Source: Endomychus coccineus (taxonomy: Eukaryota > Arthropoda > Insecta > Coleoptera > Endomychidae). Taken from it: a stretch of 64,000 nt of DNA. The notes under the pieces were generated by a model. That model saw only the letters and a list, made by a program, of their open reading frames with translations. It searched no databases and was not told where the DNA came from. Below are positions 43,501-51,910 of the stretch, in pieces. The stretch lies in contig OY294068.1 of NCBI GenBank assembly GCA_958510875.1, forward strand, positions 149,704,388 through 149,768,387, written 5' to 3'. Numbering within the stretch: the stretch's first letter is position 1; every line of letters starts with the position of its first letter. Position numbers and translations under genes: made by a program.

Positions 43501-46500
43501 GGTTCTGTCAAGTTTCATTGACAGCTCGAAAATGGGAGCACATGAATTCGGGAAGCTCATAAATAGGTCGAAAATTCTGTGCTATTCGTTTCTTAATTCG
43601 CACGACATTTAGACTACTTTACTGCTAACTTTATAAAATAAACGTATGATATCTGTTTTTTCGGTTCTGTCAAGTTTCAATGACAGCTCGAAAATGGGGG
43701 CACATGAATTCGGGAAACTCATAAATAGGTCGAAAATTCTGTGCTATTCGTTTCTTTATTCGCACGACATTAAGACTACTTTACTGCTAACTTTATAAAA
43801 TGAACGTAAAATATCTGTTTTTTCGGTTCTGTTATTCGTTTCTTTATACGCACGACATTTAGACTACTTTACTTCTAACTTTATAAAATGAACGTAAAAT
43901 ATCTGTTTTTTCGGTTCTGTCAAGTTTCATTGACAGCTCGAAAATAACAACACGTATAATCGAGGAACTTATAAAAAGCTCGAAAATCCTGTGCTATTCG
44001 TTTTTTATTCGCACGACATTTAGAATACTTTATTGCTAACTTTATAAAATAAACGTAAAATAAATGTCCGATTTTTTGGTTCTGTCAAGTTTCATTGACA
44101 GCTCGAAAATGGGAGCACATGAATTCGGGAAGCTCATAAATAGGTCGAAAATTCTGTGCTATTCGTTTCTTTATTCGCACGACATTTAGACTACTTTACT
44201 GCTAACTTTATAAAATAAACGTATGATATCTGTTTTTTCGGTTCTGTCAAGTTTCAATGACAGCTCGAAAATGGGAGCACATGAATTCGGGAAGCTCATA
44301 AATAGGTCGAAAATTCTGTGCTATTCGTTTCTTTATTCGCACGACATTTACACTACTTTACTGCTAACTTTATAAAATAAACGTATGATATCTGTTTTTT
44401 CGGTTCTGTCAAGTTTCAATGACAGCTCGAAAATGGGAGCACATGAATTCGGGAAGCTCATAAATAGGTCGAAAATCCTGTGCTATTCGTTTCTTTATTC
44501 GCACGACATTAAGACTACTTTACTGCTAACTTTATAAAATGAACGTAAAATATCTGTTTTTTGGTTCTGTTATTCGTTTCTTTATACGCACGACATTTAG
44601 ACTACTTTACTTCTAACTTTATAAAACGAACGTAAAATATCTGTTTTTTCGGTTCTGTCAAGTTTCATTGACAGCTCGAAAATAACAACACGTATAATCG
44701 AGGAACTCATAAATAGGTCGAAAATTCTGTGCTATTCGTTTCTTTATTCGCACGACATTTAGACTACTTTACTGCTAACTTTATAAAATAAACGTATGAT
44801 ATCTGTTTTTTCGGTTCTGTCAAGTTTCAATGACAGCTCGAAAATGGGAGCACATGAATTCGGGAAGCTCATAAATAGGTCGAAAATTCTGTGCTATTCG
44901 TTTCTTTATTCGCACGACATTTACACTACTTTACTGCTAACTTTATAAAATAAACGTATGATATCTGTTTTTTCGGTTCTGTCAAGTTTCAATGACAGCT
45001 CGAAAATGGGAGCACATGAATTCGGGAAGCTCATAAATAGGTCGAAAATCCTGTGCTATTCGTTTCTTTATTCGCACGACATTAAGACTACTTTACTGCT
45101 AACTTTATAAAATGAACGTAAAATATCTGTTTTTTCGGTTCTGTTATTCGTTTCTTTATACGCACGACATTTAGACTACTTTACTTCTAACTTTATAAAA
45201 TGAACGTAAAATATCTGTTTTTTCGGTTCTGTCAAGTTTCATTGACAGCTCGAAAATAACAACACTTATAATCGAGGAACTTATAAAAAGCTCGAAAATC
45301 CTGTGCTATTCGTTTTTTTATTCGCGGAACATTTACACTACTTTACTGCTAAGTTTATACATAAAATAAATGTAAAATGTCCAATTTTTCGGTTCGGTCA
45401 AGCTTCATTGACAGCTCGAAAACGGCAGCTTCGTGGATTCGGGAAGCTCCTGAATAGGTCGAAAATCCTGTGCTATTCGTTTCTTCATTCGAACGACATT
45501 TAAACTATGACCTCAAAATTCTTGATCTATTCGCAAATTTCTCTTGAATATAATTTTTAATGTTCATTGCTAAGTTTTTTTTAATGTAAAAGTAAAAAAA
45601 AAAATTACTCAACTACTTTACTGCTAAGTTTATACATAAAATAAACGTAAAATGTCCAATTTTTCGGTTCTGTCGAGCTTCATTGACAGCTCGAAAACGG
45701 CAGCTTCGTGGATTCGGGAAGATCCTAAATAGGTCGAAAATCCTGTGCTATTCGTTTCTTCATTCGAACGACATTTAAACTACGACCTCAAAATTCTTGA
45801 TCTATTCGCAAATTTCTCTTGAATATAATTTTTAATGTTCATTGCTAAGTTTTTTTTAAAGTAAAAGTAAAAAAAAAAAAATTACCCATAATTCACTCGA
45901 AATTCTAGTGCTAAAGAAAATGCCCTATGCCCTTTTTCGAATGGAGAAAACTGCTTAGTTTTTTAAAGTTAGCCAGCCCTTGGTTTTTTAATATTTACCG
46001 AAGACTATGAAAGCTTAAAAATTATGATTGGTGCAGTTTGAGAGCTCATAAAAAGCTCGAAATTCATGGCTAAACCTTTTTAAATTCGGTGGTGGGGGTT
46101 AGGCTGACTTTTTTCGCCTCTTTTTAAGATTTATCATATTATTTTATTCATTATAAATTCATCAAATTCAAAGATCAGCTTGTTTGATTTTTGTCGGATT
46201 GCTCCTGAAACGACTCAGTATTGCTGCCACCTTCGGAAAATTTTAGAGACGCCTATTCCGGCGATGACACTTCTTTATGTCCTATTTTTGTGCGCCTTTG
46301 GTTCTGGATATTTTCCTCCGACTATGTTCGTTTTACATTTGATATGGTTAGATATTTTCAATTGCTTTCAGAAATGTATAAGGATTAATTTTGGAAGGAA
46401 AAAGCTGTCAGAAGTGAGAGACAGCGATGAATGGAACTGTTTTAGGTGCGACCCTTCGCAGTTGAAAGCTCTCCGAGCCATGTGCGTCGAGTTCTTCGAG

Positions 46501-49500
46501 TACGTCAGAAGGGAAACCGCGTAAGTATGATTTACCTTCTTCAATCGGACATATGCTTGCAATGATTTCCTTTGTAGACGAGCATTAACTTTGAATGATC
46601 CCGAGTTCATGAACCGCGACCTGTGCAACTGTTGTCAGACTTACGTTAAAAAACGCCTTGGCGAAACGGAACCCGAAGCGGAGAAAGAGAAAAAACCGAA
46701 ACGGAAGAAAACTGATATCGATCCAGATTATAATCCGTTCGTTGAGGAAGCGGAAGAAGTGATCAGCAGACTTTCTCCGATACCATCGACGTCGGGTACA
46801 TCCGGAGTGATAACCACCATCCTCAATAAGAATCCGACGAAGATTCTACCAAAACCCTCTACACCGGTGGCTGGTTCAGCCGCTTCTACGACAGCTGCTC
46901 CCGTGCCGAATGAAGTACGGTTCGTGGGGCAGAGCCCCACACCCACAGTGAGAATAGGGAACACTATCATAAACGTCAATAACACACCCGCGAGATCTCC
47001 TTCTGTAGCTATTAGATCTCCAAATGTAGCGATAAGATCACCCGCCGCGTCTCCTAGGCCGAGGCAGCAGTTCACTCCAAGAACTAACAATCAATGTAAG
47101 TCAATATTGATATATAATATATACAAGTTCATTCACAGTGGATGGACTTTTAGATGTTTAAGGAGAAGTACTAAATACGAAGATCTGAAGCTTTGGTTAC
47201 TTATAAAAGTTTGTATGTTTCTTTTAAAATATTTTCGGATTTGCAGTGTTGCCGCTATTAGAAATTAGCAGATACTTAGAAATTTTTATGTATTTGAAAA
47301 AATCTTCATATCTTTATATTTTATAATTTTCAGAACTACCGGTCTTATCTAACAAGAATCCTAAGACTTCATATCTTACAATTAAATTAAAGGTGCAGTA
47401 TATCGGTGGTTCAAAAATAATTTTATCTCGGTAGGTTAGGAAAACCACCAAGAACTCTGTTTTTCAAAAATGGAATGCCCATATATTATTATCTATTCTG
47501 AAATAGCGAACATAACCTAAAAAATTGGCAAAGTTGCAAAAAGCTGTTTTTCTTAAATAAGTAAAAAACTATAGCTCGGATCGAAAAACAGTAGATGAGA
47601 AAGTTGTAGGTATCAAATAGGTCTATCGATTTGCTTCATGGTAATTATCGATATCTTCCATAATTTTCGAGTTATATTGAAAAAACCGTTAAAATCGGTG
47701 TATCGAGAAGTCGTTAACTATTTTGTTTCCATACTTGTTATTTCCTGTACGTATAGCCCATGACAAGCTTAAAAAGCATTTTTTTTCAAATTTAATTTAT
47801 CAATAATTTTTCGAAATATATCGATTTTTCGAAAAAAAGGTGCTCTCATAAATTGGCTAGATCTTCTCAGCGGATAGTCCTAGAGTAACGATTTTGGGCT
47901 TATTTTCTTCTTGAAGAGTTGTGCTATTAATGTTATTAATGAAATATAGCGATTTTCCTAATTTTAAGGGTAAAAAATGACTCAAAAAATTGCATATTTT
48001 TTGAACATGTTTCTTTTAGATAAGTCTTAAAATTTTTATTTTAGGGAAATGTCTTTAACGGAAAGCGATTCCTGACATTTCTTTACGAATTGCCAAACAA
48101 ATATGTCTCATCTACGAGCTTCTGGATCAGAGATAATTTTTTTATTTCAAAAAAATCTGTAAGACGCAATAAACATTTTACTGAAGTGTACGTTATGGAT
48201 GTTGATGTTAAATACCTACATTTTCAATAAAAAAATACTAGGATATGTTTTATTGATTTATAGTATTAGAAATTGAGTAACAAAGTGAAGCGTACGCGGC
48301 TGCCGGAGCGTTCGACAGAGTGGGGGAAACAATTTCGTGCGATCAGAGTGACTTGTCCTTGCAACATCTTCAATATCTCTGCTTTTGGATCACGTACAAA
48401 AACCCTTTTGTACTTAATCTGGGGAATATCGTTTTTTGCTTAGTGAATCATACTGACGTTACCCTTGTTGTGCGACACTTGTGAAAACTAATATAACACT
48501 GCTGTATACCGCTACTTTGATTGCAAGAATTTCATAAATATTTTATAATAATTTTATAAATAAATGATATTTCAAACTTATCTTAATATGTTGCATTTAT
48601 TTAATTTTGTATGATAAAAAAATATTTACTGAAATAATTAAATAATTGTTAAAGAGATCCGCAAGCATAACGCCAGTATGATTCAGTAAGCAAAACATTT
48701 GAGGTATTACAAGGAAAATACTGTTTTGATAATAAATAATAATTTAAATGACGTGAAAGTAAAACAAATTAGAGATGTAAAAAAAATATTTTCGAGTCTA
48801 TTTTGCTGCTAAGCCGAAAATATATACGATATTTGTGTTTATTTCGATTTTTGTACGTGAGATATTGAAGATTTTGCAACCACAAGTCACTTTGAACGCA
48901 CGAAATCAGTTTCCCCACTCCGCCGCACGCTCCGGCAGCCGCGTACGCTTCACTTTGTTACTCAATTTCTAATACTATCAATCAATAAAACATGTTCTAG
49001 TATTTTTTTATCGAAAATGTAAGTATTTAACATTAGCATCCATAAAGCACACTTCTGTAAAATGTTTGTTGCGTCTTACAGATTTTTTTGAAATAAAAAA
49101 GTTATCTCTGGTCCAGAAAGTCGTAGATGAAAAATGTTTTTGGTAATTCGTGACAAAATGTCAGGAAACGATTTCCGTCAAGGACATTTCGCTAAAATAA
49201 AAGTTTTAAAACTTATCTGAAAAAACCATGTTCAAAAAAGTGCAGTTTTTCAAAGTCGTTTTTTTACCCTGAAAATTCGAAAAATTGCTATAGTTCTTTG
49301 ATAACATTATAGCACAACGCTTCAAGAAGAAAATAAGCCTGGAATCGTTACTCTAGGACCATCCGCTAAGAAGATCTAGTCAATTTTTGAGAGCGTCTTT
49401 TTTTTCGAAAATCGATATATTTCGAAAAATTATCAATATTTTAAATGAAAAAAAAACTGTTTTTAAACTTGCCATGGACTATACGTACAGCAAATAACAA

Positions 49501-51176
49501 TTATGCAAACGTAATGATTAACGACTTCTCTCGACATCCCGATTTTTAACGGTTTCTTCAATATAAGTATGAAAGATATCGATAATTATCATGGAATCAA
49601 ATCGATAGATCTAGTCAATACCTACAACTTTCTCATTGAACTTTTTTCGATCCGAGCTATAGTTTTTTACTTATTTAAGAAAAACCGCTTTTTGCAACTT
49701 TGCCAATTTTTTAGGTTATGTTCGCCATTTTGGATCGAGTTACATGAAACAGAAACTCACCTTTAAATTTAATTTCCTATACGCTCATTTTTTTTTTCCA
49801 GGTATTAATTTCTGTAAATTTAACATTAGGTCGTCGTCTATTGCTTGGCTAGTAATAATACATACATTGCGACTATCTGAAGCTGATTGTGATTGCGTCT
49901 AACGCAGCGGTAAGAGTGATTTTAATAGTACATAATTGTTACAGCCACTAGGATGACTGGTCCTGGATTCATTACAGTGGTACCGCCCCCTTTAAGGCAG
50001 ATAAGACCTCAGGCAACACCCACCACGTCGAACCAATCGAATTTCCAAAAACCCGTGCAGCCCACTATCAAACACGAATGGTTCGAGAAGACCGTTCGTG
50101 CAGCTGCCAGGGTTAATTCCAATCTTTCCTACACTCTCACCCAACTCAACAAAGCCCAAGCGACAGCAGCCAGCGTGGAACAACTCGCAGTCGTTCATAA
50201 CAAACTGCAAGAGATCCTGAGCAGTTCCATCAATTCGCTCATTCAGATTAGGAAGAACTTGCGGACCGAATTCATAGCCGGCATCAAAACCATCCGCTTC
50301 CCGCCCAAACCGATTGATCCAAACGACGACGACGTTATCTTCGTTAATCCAACTTCAGAGGCGACTAAAACCACAACCACGTTGACTACAGTTCCACCCC
50401 TATCTCAGATAACAATAACGAAGAATGCCGTTTCGACAGCTGGAGCGAAGAAAAGTCCAATGGTTGTTTCGCATAAACCCTTTCTTAACCATGCCGTTAC
50501 CAAAACGGTAACCATTCTTAATAAGTCTATGAACAATAACAGTAAACCGGTAAATAATGCCACTACCCCCACCAGTAGTACTGCTTCTCCTAAGTATCTC
50601 AAAGTTAAAAGCTTCTCTCAACTTCAAACAGTTTCATCCGAGTGTATTACTATTCCAGATGATGAGCCGCCAAAACTAAAATCAGAGAAATCAGACGATG
50701 AACCTGGATATTTAACTAAGTCTCTGCAATCGAATAGAGAGGAAAAAGACCCTCTAGCTAACGATTCGGATGATGATAAAGGTTCAGGAGATGTTAGTAT
50801 AGTCACCGCTACTACCAATACAGTAACAACTAGTAATACGCCTAGGCGTACTAGTACATTTACTACTACCACTGCGCTTGCATCTACTGATACAAATGCG
50901 TCAAGTACAGAGGTACCCTCATCAGGTATCACTGATGAAGGTTTGAGTAAAGATAAAAACGGTGCAAATGCAGCAACTAATGCATCGAGGAAAGATGAGA
51001 CTGTACCGGAGAAAGGGATAAAAAAGGAACCGGAAGATATTCTTTATAACATAAAGGATAATCCTAGTCCCAAAATTAGGAGAATGCTTTCTGTGAAAGT
51101 AAACCTTAAAAAATCGAATATAGTGGAAGATTTAGTTAAGAAAGAACCATTAGAAACGAACGGTGATCCTCAGTGA
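25501..51176 (+). CDS. ADD1: ADD-domain protein, ortholog of the ATRX N-terminus (Drosophila ADD1 type)
   Basis: Eleven exons (25501-25519, 25579-25656, 25715-25798, 26922-27449, 27514-27624, 33459-33542, 33609-33665, 36995-37242, 46372-46520, 46578-47095, 49945-51176) sum to 3108 nt, giving 1035 residues. Residues 1-320 are acidic and low-complexity. Residues about 322-452 form an ADD domain: a GATA-like finger (HCTAC, CKEC) followed by a PHD-type finger (CRWC, CCSLC, CKKC, CFRC). The remainder is Ser/Thr/Pro-rich and ends with acidic and Lys-Glu motifs. There is no SNF2 helicase. In insects ATRX is split: XNP carries the ATPase and ADD1 the histone-reading module, and Drosophila ADD1 has been reported to act with XNP and HP1a in heterochromatin. 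I infer a nuclear chromatin reader here. Confidence 0.92.
25579..25656 (+). CDS. ADD1: ADD1 exon 2
   Basis: Acceptor TTTCAG|ACTCTT, donor CAAAAG|GTACAT. It encodes SLCTYQNHIENFQQSD and onward, phase 1 in and out. It has no recognisable domain. Confidence 0.75.
25715..25798 (+). CDS. ADD1: ADD1 exon 3
   Basis: 84 nt, acceptor TTTTAG|ACGACT, donor AACAG|GTGAGT, phase 1 in and out. The encoded stretch is Ser/Asp/Glu-rich (DVDESSDSTLSQ). Exons 2-6 all keep phase 1, so single exons could be skipped without a frameshift. Confidence 0.78.
25799..26921. other. ADD1 intron 3, nothing recognised
   Basis: AT-rich sequence with no repeats or coding similarity that I can see. Confidence 0.5.
26922..27449 (+). 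CDS. ADD1: ADD1 exon 4, Glu/Lys-rich
   Basis: 528 nt, acceptor TCCCAG|ATATGG and donor ATCATGG|GTAATA. About 176 residues, highly charged, with four imperfect copies of an EATEESKNE-like octamer near the end (27208-27310). This is probably a disordered region or single-helix linker. An antisense open frame over the same DNA is a by-product of the repeated codons. Confidence 0.82.
27514..27624 (+). CDS. ADD1: ADD1 exon 5
   Basis: 111 nt, acceptor TTCCAG|AGGATA and donor ATACAG|GTGAGG. It encodes an acidic run (NNEEDEDEDG) then YFNPLLLCPEVSMDIDESP. Phase 1 in and out. Confidence 0.8.
27955..28971 (+). repeat. 76-bp minisatellite array, left part
   Basis: About 13 imperfect copies of a unit containing ACAAACAATTTTCTGAACAG, TATTTACCCTTATAACATCT and ATGCTAATTTTTTGTTTAAT, then AAATTGCAAAAGGTGC. 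It lies in ADD1 intron 5. Copies vary by small indels. Confidence 0.92.
29026..29067 (-). ncRNA. Type-I hammerhead ribozyme candidate (copy C, left arm)
   Basis: Minus strand: GUCUU / CUGAUGA / GGUC-GUGA-GACC / GAA / AC-GUAC-GU / A, then AAGAC. All pairs and core bases are intact. Confidence 0.83.
29439..29800 (-). pseudogene. Penelope GIY-YIG fragment, left arm
   Basis: Minus frame: THTVYTLNCLDCDGTYTGIS (GIY-YIG with Cys pair), then KRMYGHTYSTRNDNFENSTA, LAKHCFDYNHQF and KRSILEMIHIKRD. It is a different family from the intact element at 10310-12421. It is 5'-truncated. Confidence 0.85.
30042..30600 (+). pseudogene. Penelope RT-tail and GIY-YIG fragment, right arm
   Basis: Plus frame: LEMNGYPKTFFNPIIKERIN, YITLPYIPETSEKIEKCLKK, NVAHKPTNCVGKYFSNLK and THTVYTLNCLDCDGIYTGIS. 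The last motif is followed by a stop where the left arm reads Tyr. The reading then continues in frame with further stops. It extends further 5' than the left arm. Confidence 0.85.
30999..31034 (+). pseudogene. Broken hammerhead (copy C, right arm)
   Basis: GUCUU, CUGAUGA and the 3' part match, but six bases are missing across the stem II 3' strand and the GAA core (GGTCGTGTGACGTACGT instead of GGTCGTGAGACCGAAACG...). It cannot form the catalytic core. Confidence 0.8.
31121..32215 (+). repeat. 76-bp minisatellite array, right part, with higher-order repeats
   Basis: The array resumes after the inserted Penelope composite. From 31348 the units are organised in a 227-bp higher-order repeat: near-identical blocks start at ATGCTAATTTTTTGTTTAAT in 31348, 31651 and 31878 (303 then 227 apart, four then three units). 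The repeated 73-codon frames here are a by-product, not genes. Confidence 0.92.
32216..33458. other. ADD1 intron 5, 3' part, nothing recognised
   Basis: Very AT-rich. Short direct repeats of AATAGATTTAGAAATAGA occur near 32510-32560, otherwise nothing. Confidence 0.5.
33459..33542 (+). CDS. ADD1: ADD1 exon 6
   Basis: 84 nt, acceptor TCACAG|ATCCCA, donor AGAAA|GTAAGT. It encodes DPIPVDDISNALYTPMFSTF and onward. It lies downstream of the large minisatellite-bearing intron. Confidence 0.8.
33609..33665 (+). CDS. ADD1: ADD1 exon 7
   Basis: 57 nt, acceptor GTTACAG|TTTCTT, donor CCAA|GTGAGT. It encodes SFNLSAEEQELRGRLYGP, a short amphipathic stretch immediately before the ADD domain. Confidence 0.8.
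34000..34100 (+). mobile_element. tRNA-like SINE head, second type
   Basis: The A box TAGCCGAGCCGG and B box GTTCGAAAC (in AGGTTCGAAACTTACAGACT) have tRNA spacing, followed by a T-run. It lacks a full acceptor stem, so it is more likely a SINE relic than a tRNA gene. Confidence 0.5.
34125..34370 (+). repeat. Three ~100-bp tandem repeats next to the SINE head
   Basis: GGCAATTCTAGGTTAGCAGG recurs in three forms (about 34147, 34232, 34335), each followed by an A/T-rich stretch and TAACATTAA-type sequence. It may be the body of the SINE-like unit. Confidence 0.7.
34371..35349. other. ADD1 intron 7, nothing firm
   Basis: Two related 100-bp stretches with AAATCGGTACATCGG / AAAATTGGTACACCGG and TTTTGTAAATAGATTAT occur near 34620 and 34725. 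No gene. Confidence 0.45.
35350..36060 (-). pseudogene. LINE (R1/I-type) 3' coding fragment
   Basis: Minus-strand frames give MRVLGTVLGSIMLYAAPVRL, then IPIDLLAIERADIIGG, SRLLPVIEQWVVREHGEV, VQILNGHGCCAYYKH and CKSK-type text: the stretch after the RT domain of insect non-LTR elements (PVIGEWV..HGEV, LTGHG.F..YL). Several stops and frameshifts. It lies in ADD1 intron 7. Confidence 0.78.
36142..36506. mobile_element. MITE with long inverted repeats, copy 1
   Basis: The ends TGATAAGGTC / GACCTTATCA extend into arms of about 90 bp (AGTCCAGATCGATC, ACAGCTGTTTCGCT, GAGCTCATCACTGGAACGAG and complements). The centre contains CATCTATGAATAGATGTCCC. No ORF. Confidence 0.85.
36995..37242 (+). CDS. ADD1: ADD1 exon 8, GATA-like finger and first half of PHD-like finger
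   Basis: 248 nt, acceptor TTTCAG|ATAACC, donor TGTAAG|GTGAGT. It carries VHCTACNVHLGS, then HPLLKVLICKECYHFY, then [20 protein letters not shown] and FCK. These match ATRX (HCTACGKQV, HPSLQVLICKNCFKYY, CRWCAEGGNLICCDFC). All zinc-binding cysteines expected in this half are present. Confidence 0.95.
37506..37547 (-). ncRNA. Type-I hammerhead ribozyme candidate (copy D, minus strand)
   Basis: Minus strand: GUCUU / CUGAUGA / GGUC-GUGA-GACC / GAA / AC-GUAC-GU / A, then AAGAC. Complete. Confidence 0.85.
37790..37831 (+). ncRNA. Type-I hammerhead ribozyme candidate (copy D, plus strand)
   Basis: Identical 42-nt sequence to the minus-strand one in the same element. Predicted cleavage is after the A in GUA, at 37826. 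Confidence 0.85.
38442..39200 (-). pseudogene. Tc1/IS630-like transposase, internally deleted
   Basis: 252 codons: MDFHFNEQVDMLSVLGLCLE, SVRVYQERCQNRRIPNHKTF, ARFERRLRETGRLKS, AGRPRQARTPIAED (helix-turn-helix part), then FTDESCFTRRGMTNLHNELI and YADENPHAIKGRHYQREFKI (DDE region). The C-terminal catalytic part is lost, and the frame runs into the opposite arm. An inverted partial copy of the first 80 codons lies at 38280-38530 on the plus strand. Confidence 0.8.
39346..41530 (+). mobile_element. Tigger/pogo transposon, structurally complete
   Basis: 2185 bp with terminal inverted repeats CAGTAGAACCCCGATTATCC and (complement) CAGTAGAACCTCGATTATCC, flanked by the TA duplication (39344-39345, 41531-41532). 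The undisturbed copy of the host sequence in the opposite arm of the older element (CGCATAGTTTAGAAG, near 38137) shows the empty site. Confidence 0.95.
39614..41201 (+). CDS. Tigger/jerky-like DDE transposase, intact, one intron
   Basis: Two exons, 39614-40229 and 40288-41201, join to 1530 nt (509 residues). The 58-bp intron is CACCAG|GTTAGC...TTTAG|GTTTC. N-terminal CENP-B-type helix-turn-helix (LSLEQKMEILKQFEKKKDVA, NIGKKTVRDIVKNK), second HTH (GWLYRFKKRHGIRQL), then the DDE domain with Asp182 (YNGDETGLYWKAMP), Asp295 (AVLLLDNAPSHP) and Asp330 (AQPMDQGVIETMKRLYR). The acidic tail has a perfect direct repeat of KGYRNIIDE. All catalytic residues and ends are present, so it may be capable of transposition; that is inference. 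Confidence 0.93.
41909..42385. other. ADD1 intron 8, with an imperfect ~97-nt hairpin
   Basis: 41911-41948 pairs with 41971-42007 (CTAGGGACTAAAGTG, CTTTTAATCCC and complements) around a loop of about 22 nt. Nothing else is recognised. Confidence 0.5.
42386..46130. mobile_element. TIR element carrying an internal satellite array
   Basis: The left end (TTAAGAGGCGAAAAAAGTTA, CACCACCAAATTC, TTTAGCCATGA-type text) and the right end (its reverse complement at about 46045-46125, GAGGCGAAAAAAGTCAGCCT) form inverted repeats of about 75 bp. Everything between is tandem repeats plus short unique flanks. There is no ORF. The exact end and TSD are unresolved. Confidence 0.78.
42455..45895 (+). repeat. 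~165-bp satellite array with 85-bp half-unit insertions
   Basis: I count 17 copies of the anchor palindrome CTGTCAAGTTTCAATGACAG (or CTGTCAAGTTTCATTGACAG). Spacing is mostly 160-167 bp, and in four places about 250 bp, where an extra TTATTCGTTTCTTTATACGC half unit is inserted. The last two copies (45397, 45672) are diverged and separated by a T-rich block that is itself duplicated. Confidence 0.93.
46372..46520 (+). CDS. ADD1: ADD1 exon 9, end of the ADD domain
   Basis: 149 nt, acceptor TTTCAG|AAATGT, donor ACCGC|GTAAGT. It encodes KCIRINFGRKKLSEV, then DEWNCFRCDPSQL, equivalent to KCILRNLGRKELS and WYCYICHPEPL of ATRX. The ADD zinc-finger pair is therefore complete once this exon is joined to exon 8 across a 9.1-kb intron. 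Confidence 0.94.
46578..47095 (+). CDS. ADD1: ADD1 exon 10
   Basis: 518 nt, acceptor TTGTAG|ACGAGC, donor TCAAT|GTAAGT. It starts RALTLNDPEFMNRDLCNCCQ, passes a basic patch (KEKKPKRKKTD, a possible nuclear localisation signal) and ends in a Pro/Ser/Ala-rich stretch with repeated AIRSP motifs. Confidence 0.88.
47507..49725. mobile_element. Foldback element: ~1-kb inverted arms
   Basis: The left arm 47507-48470 and right arm 48661-49725 are reverse complements, with about 10 percent divergence and small indels. Matching blocks run from GCGAACATAACCTAAAAAAT at the outside through GTGAAGCGTACGCGGCTGCC and GAATCATACTGACGTTA on the inside. The loop is about 190 bp. There is no ORF or recognised end. 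It lies within ADD1 intron 10. Confidence 0.85.
49945..51176 (+). CDS. ADD1: ADD1 last exon
   Basis: 1232 nt, acceptor GTTACAG|CCACTA, stop TGA at 51174-51176. It begins STRMTGPGFITVVPPP and contains a conserved helical block (HEWFEKTVRAAARVNSNLSY to RTEFIAGIKTIRF). DDDDVIFVN and ECITIPDDE look like SUMO-interacting motifs. IKKEPED and VKKEPLE fit the SUMO-acceptor consensus. VKVNL (51093-51107) resembles an HP1 chromoshadow-binding pentamer. The motif roles are inference. Confidence 0.92.
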
Positions 51177-51720
51177 GATTCTTAAGGGTTCAGTGATGAA
51201 TCTCTTGAATTAATTTAAAGTAAGCAGTTTTTTAGTTTCTATGATAATTTGATGTTTAAAGTTCGCCGGAAATTGTTGTTTTCAACTTGTTGAATATTAC
51301 CGTGAAATAATCCGTTTGTGTTTGATAAGTTTCAAGATGGACTTAATTGGATCTGAATGAGAAATCATTTTCTCTGCTATTCTTGGGACTTTCTTCGAAT
51401 GAATTAGTTTACAATGAGTAATATTAATTTGGAATATTTAAATTGAAAGCTAAATGTTTTTTACAGCTGTCATGTAGATGTTAAGATTTTTATGAATAAT
51501 GATATTATTTCCTTGTACAGTCTCTGGACAACTTATAAAAAGTGATTAGTAAATATTTTGAAAAGTTGAATACAATCAATATTGTTTTTAGTTACTTGAG
51601 AAACTGTAAATTATGTATTATTAACTCAATTAAATTTTATAATTATCATTGTAAATTTTTGTTATGGAAGAGTATTTGTATGCTAATAGTATACAATAAA
51701 ATAGTAATAACTCGTGCATA
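51177..51720 (+). other. ADD1 3' UTR with candidate poly(A) signal
   Basis: AT-rich sequence after the ADD1 stop with no coding potential. An AATAAA hexamer at 51695-51700 is followed by a T/G-containing stretch, a plausible cleavage region. Confidence 0.55.
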
Positions 51721-51910
51721 TTTTTTCACGATCCCTGAAGTTGAAGTCTCATGGAACAGGAACAGGTGAATGTTGTTTTCAGAATATAAGGTAAGTGATT
51801 AAGTTTGCGATGTTTATTACTGGATACGATGCATGCCCACATGCATGCTAGCGCAGCATAGTCCTAATCTGAAAGATTTTCGTAATATTACAGCTTTTAA
51901 TGTAAGGTTA

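Noticed and set aside
46180..46524. 114-codon frame starting MFDFCRI as an independent gene
   Set aside because: Only its second half (from KCIRINFGRKK) is ADD1 exon 9. The first half is intron upstream of a good TTTCAG acceptor.
46728..47090. 120-codon minus-strand frame
   Set aside because: Antisense shadow of ADD1 exon 10. The same applies to 49992-50210 and 50400-50932 opposite the last exon.
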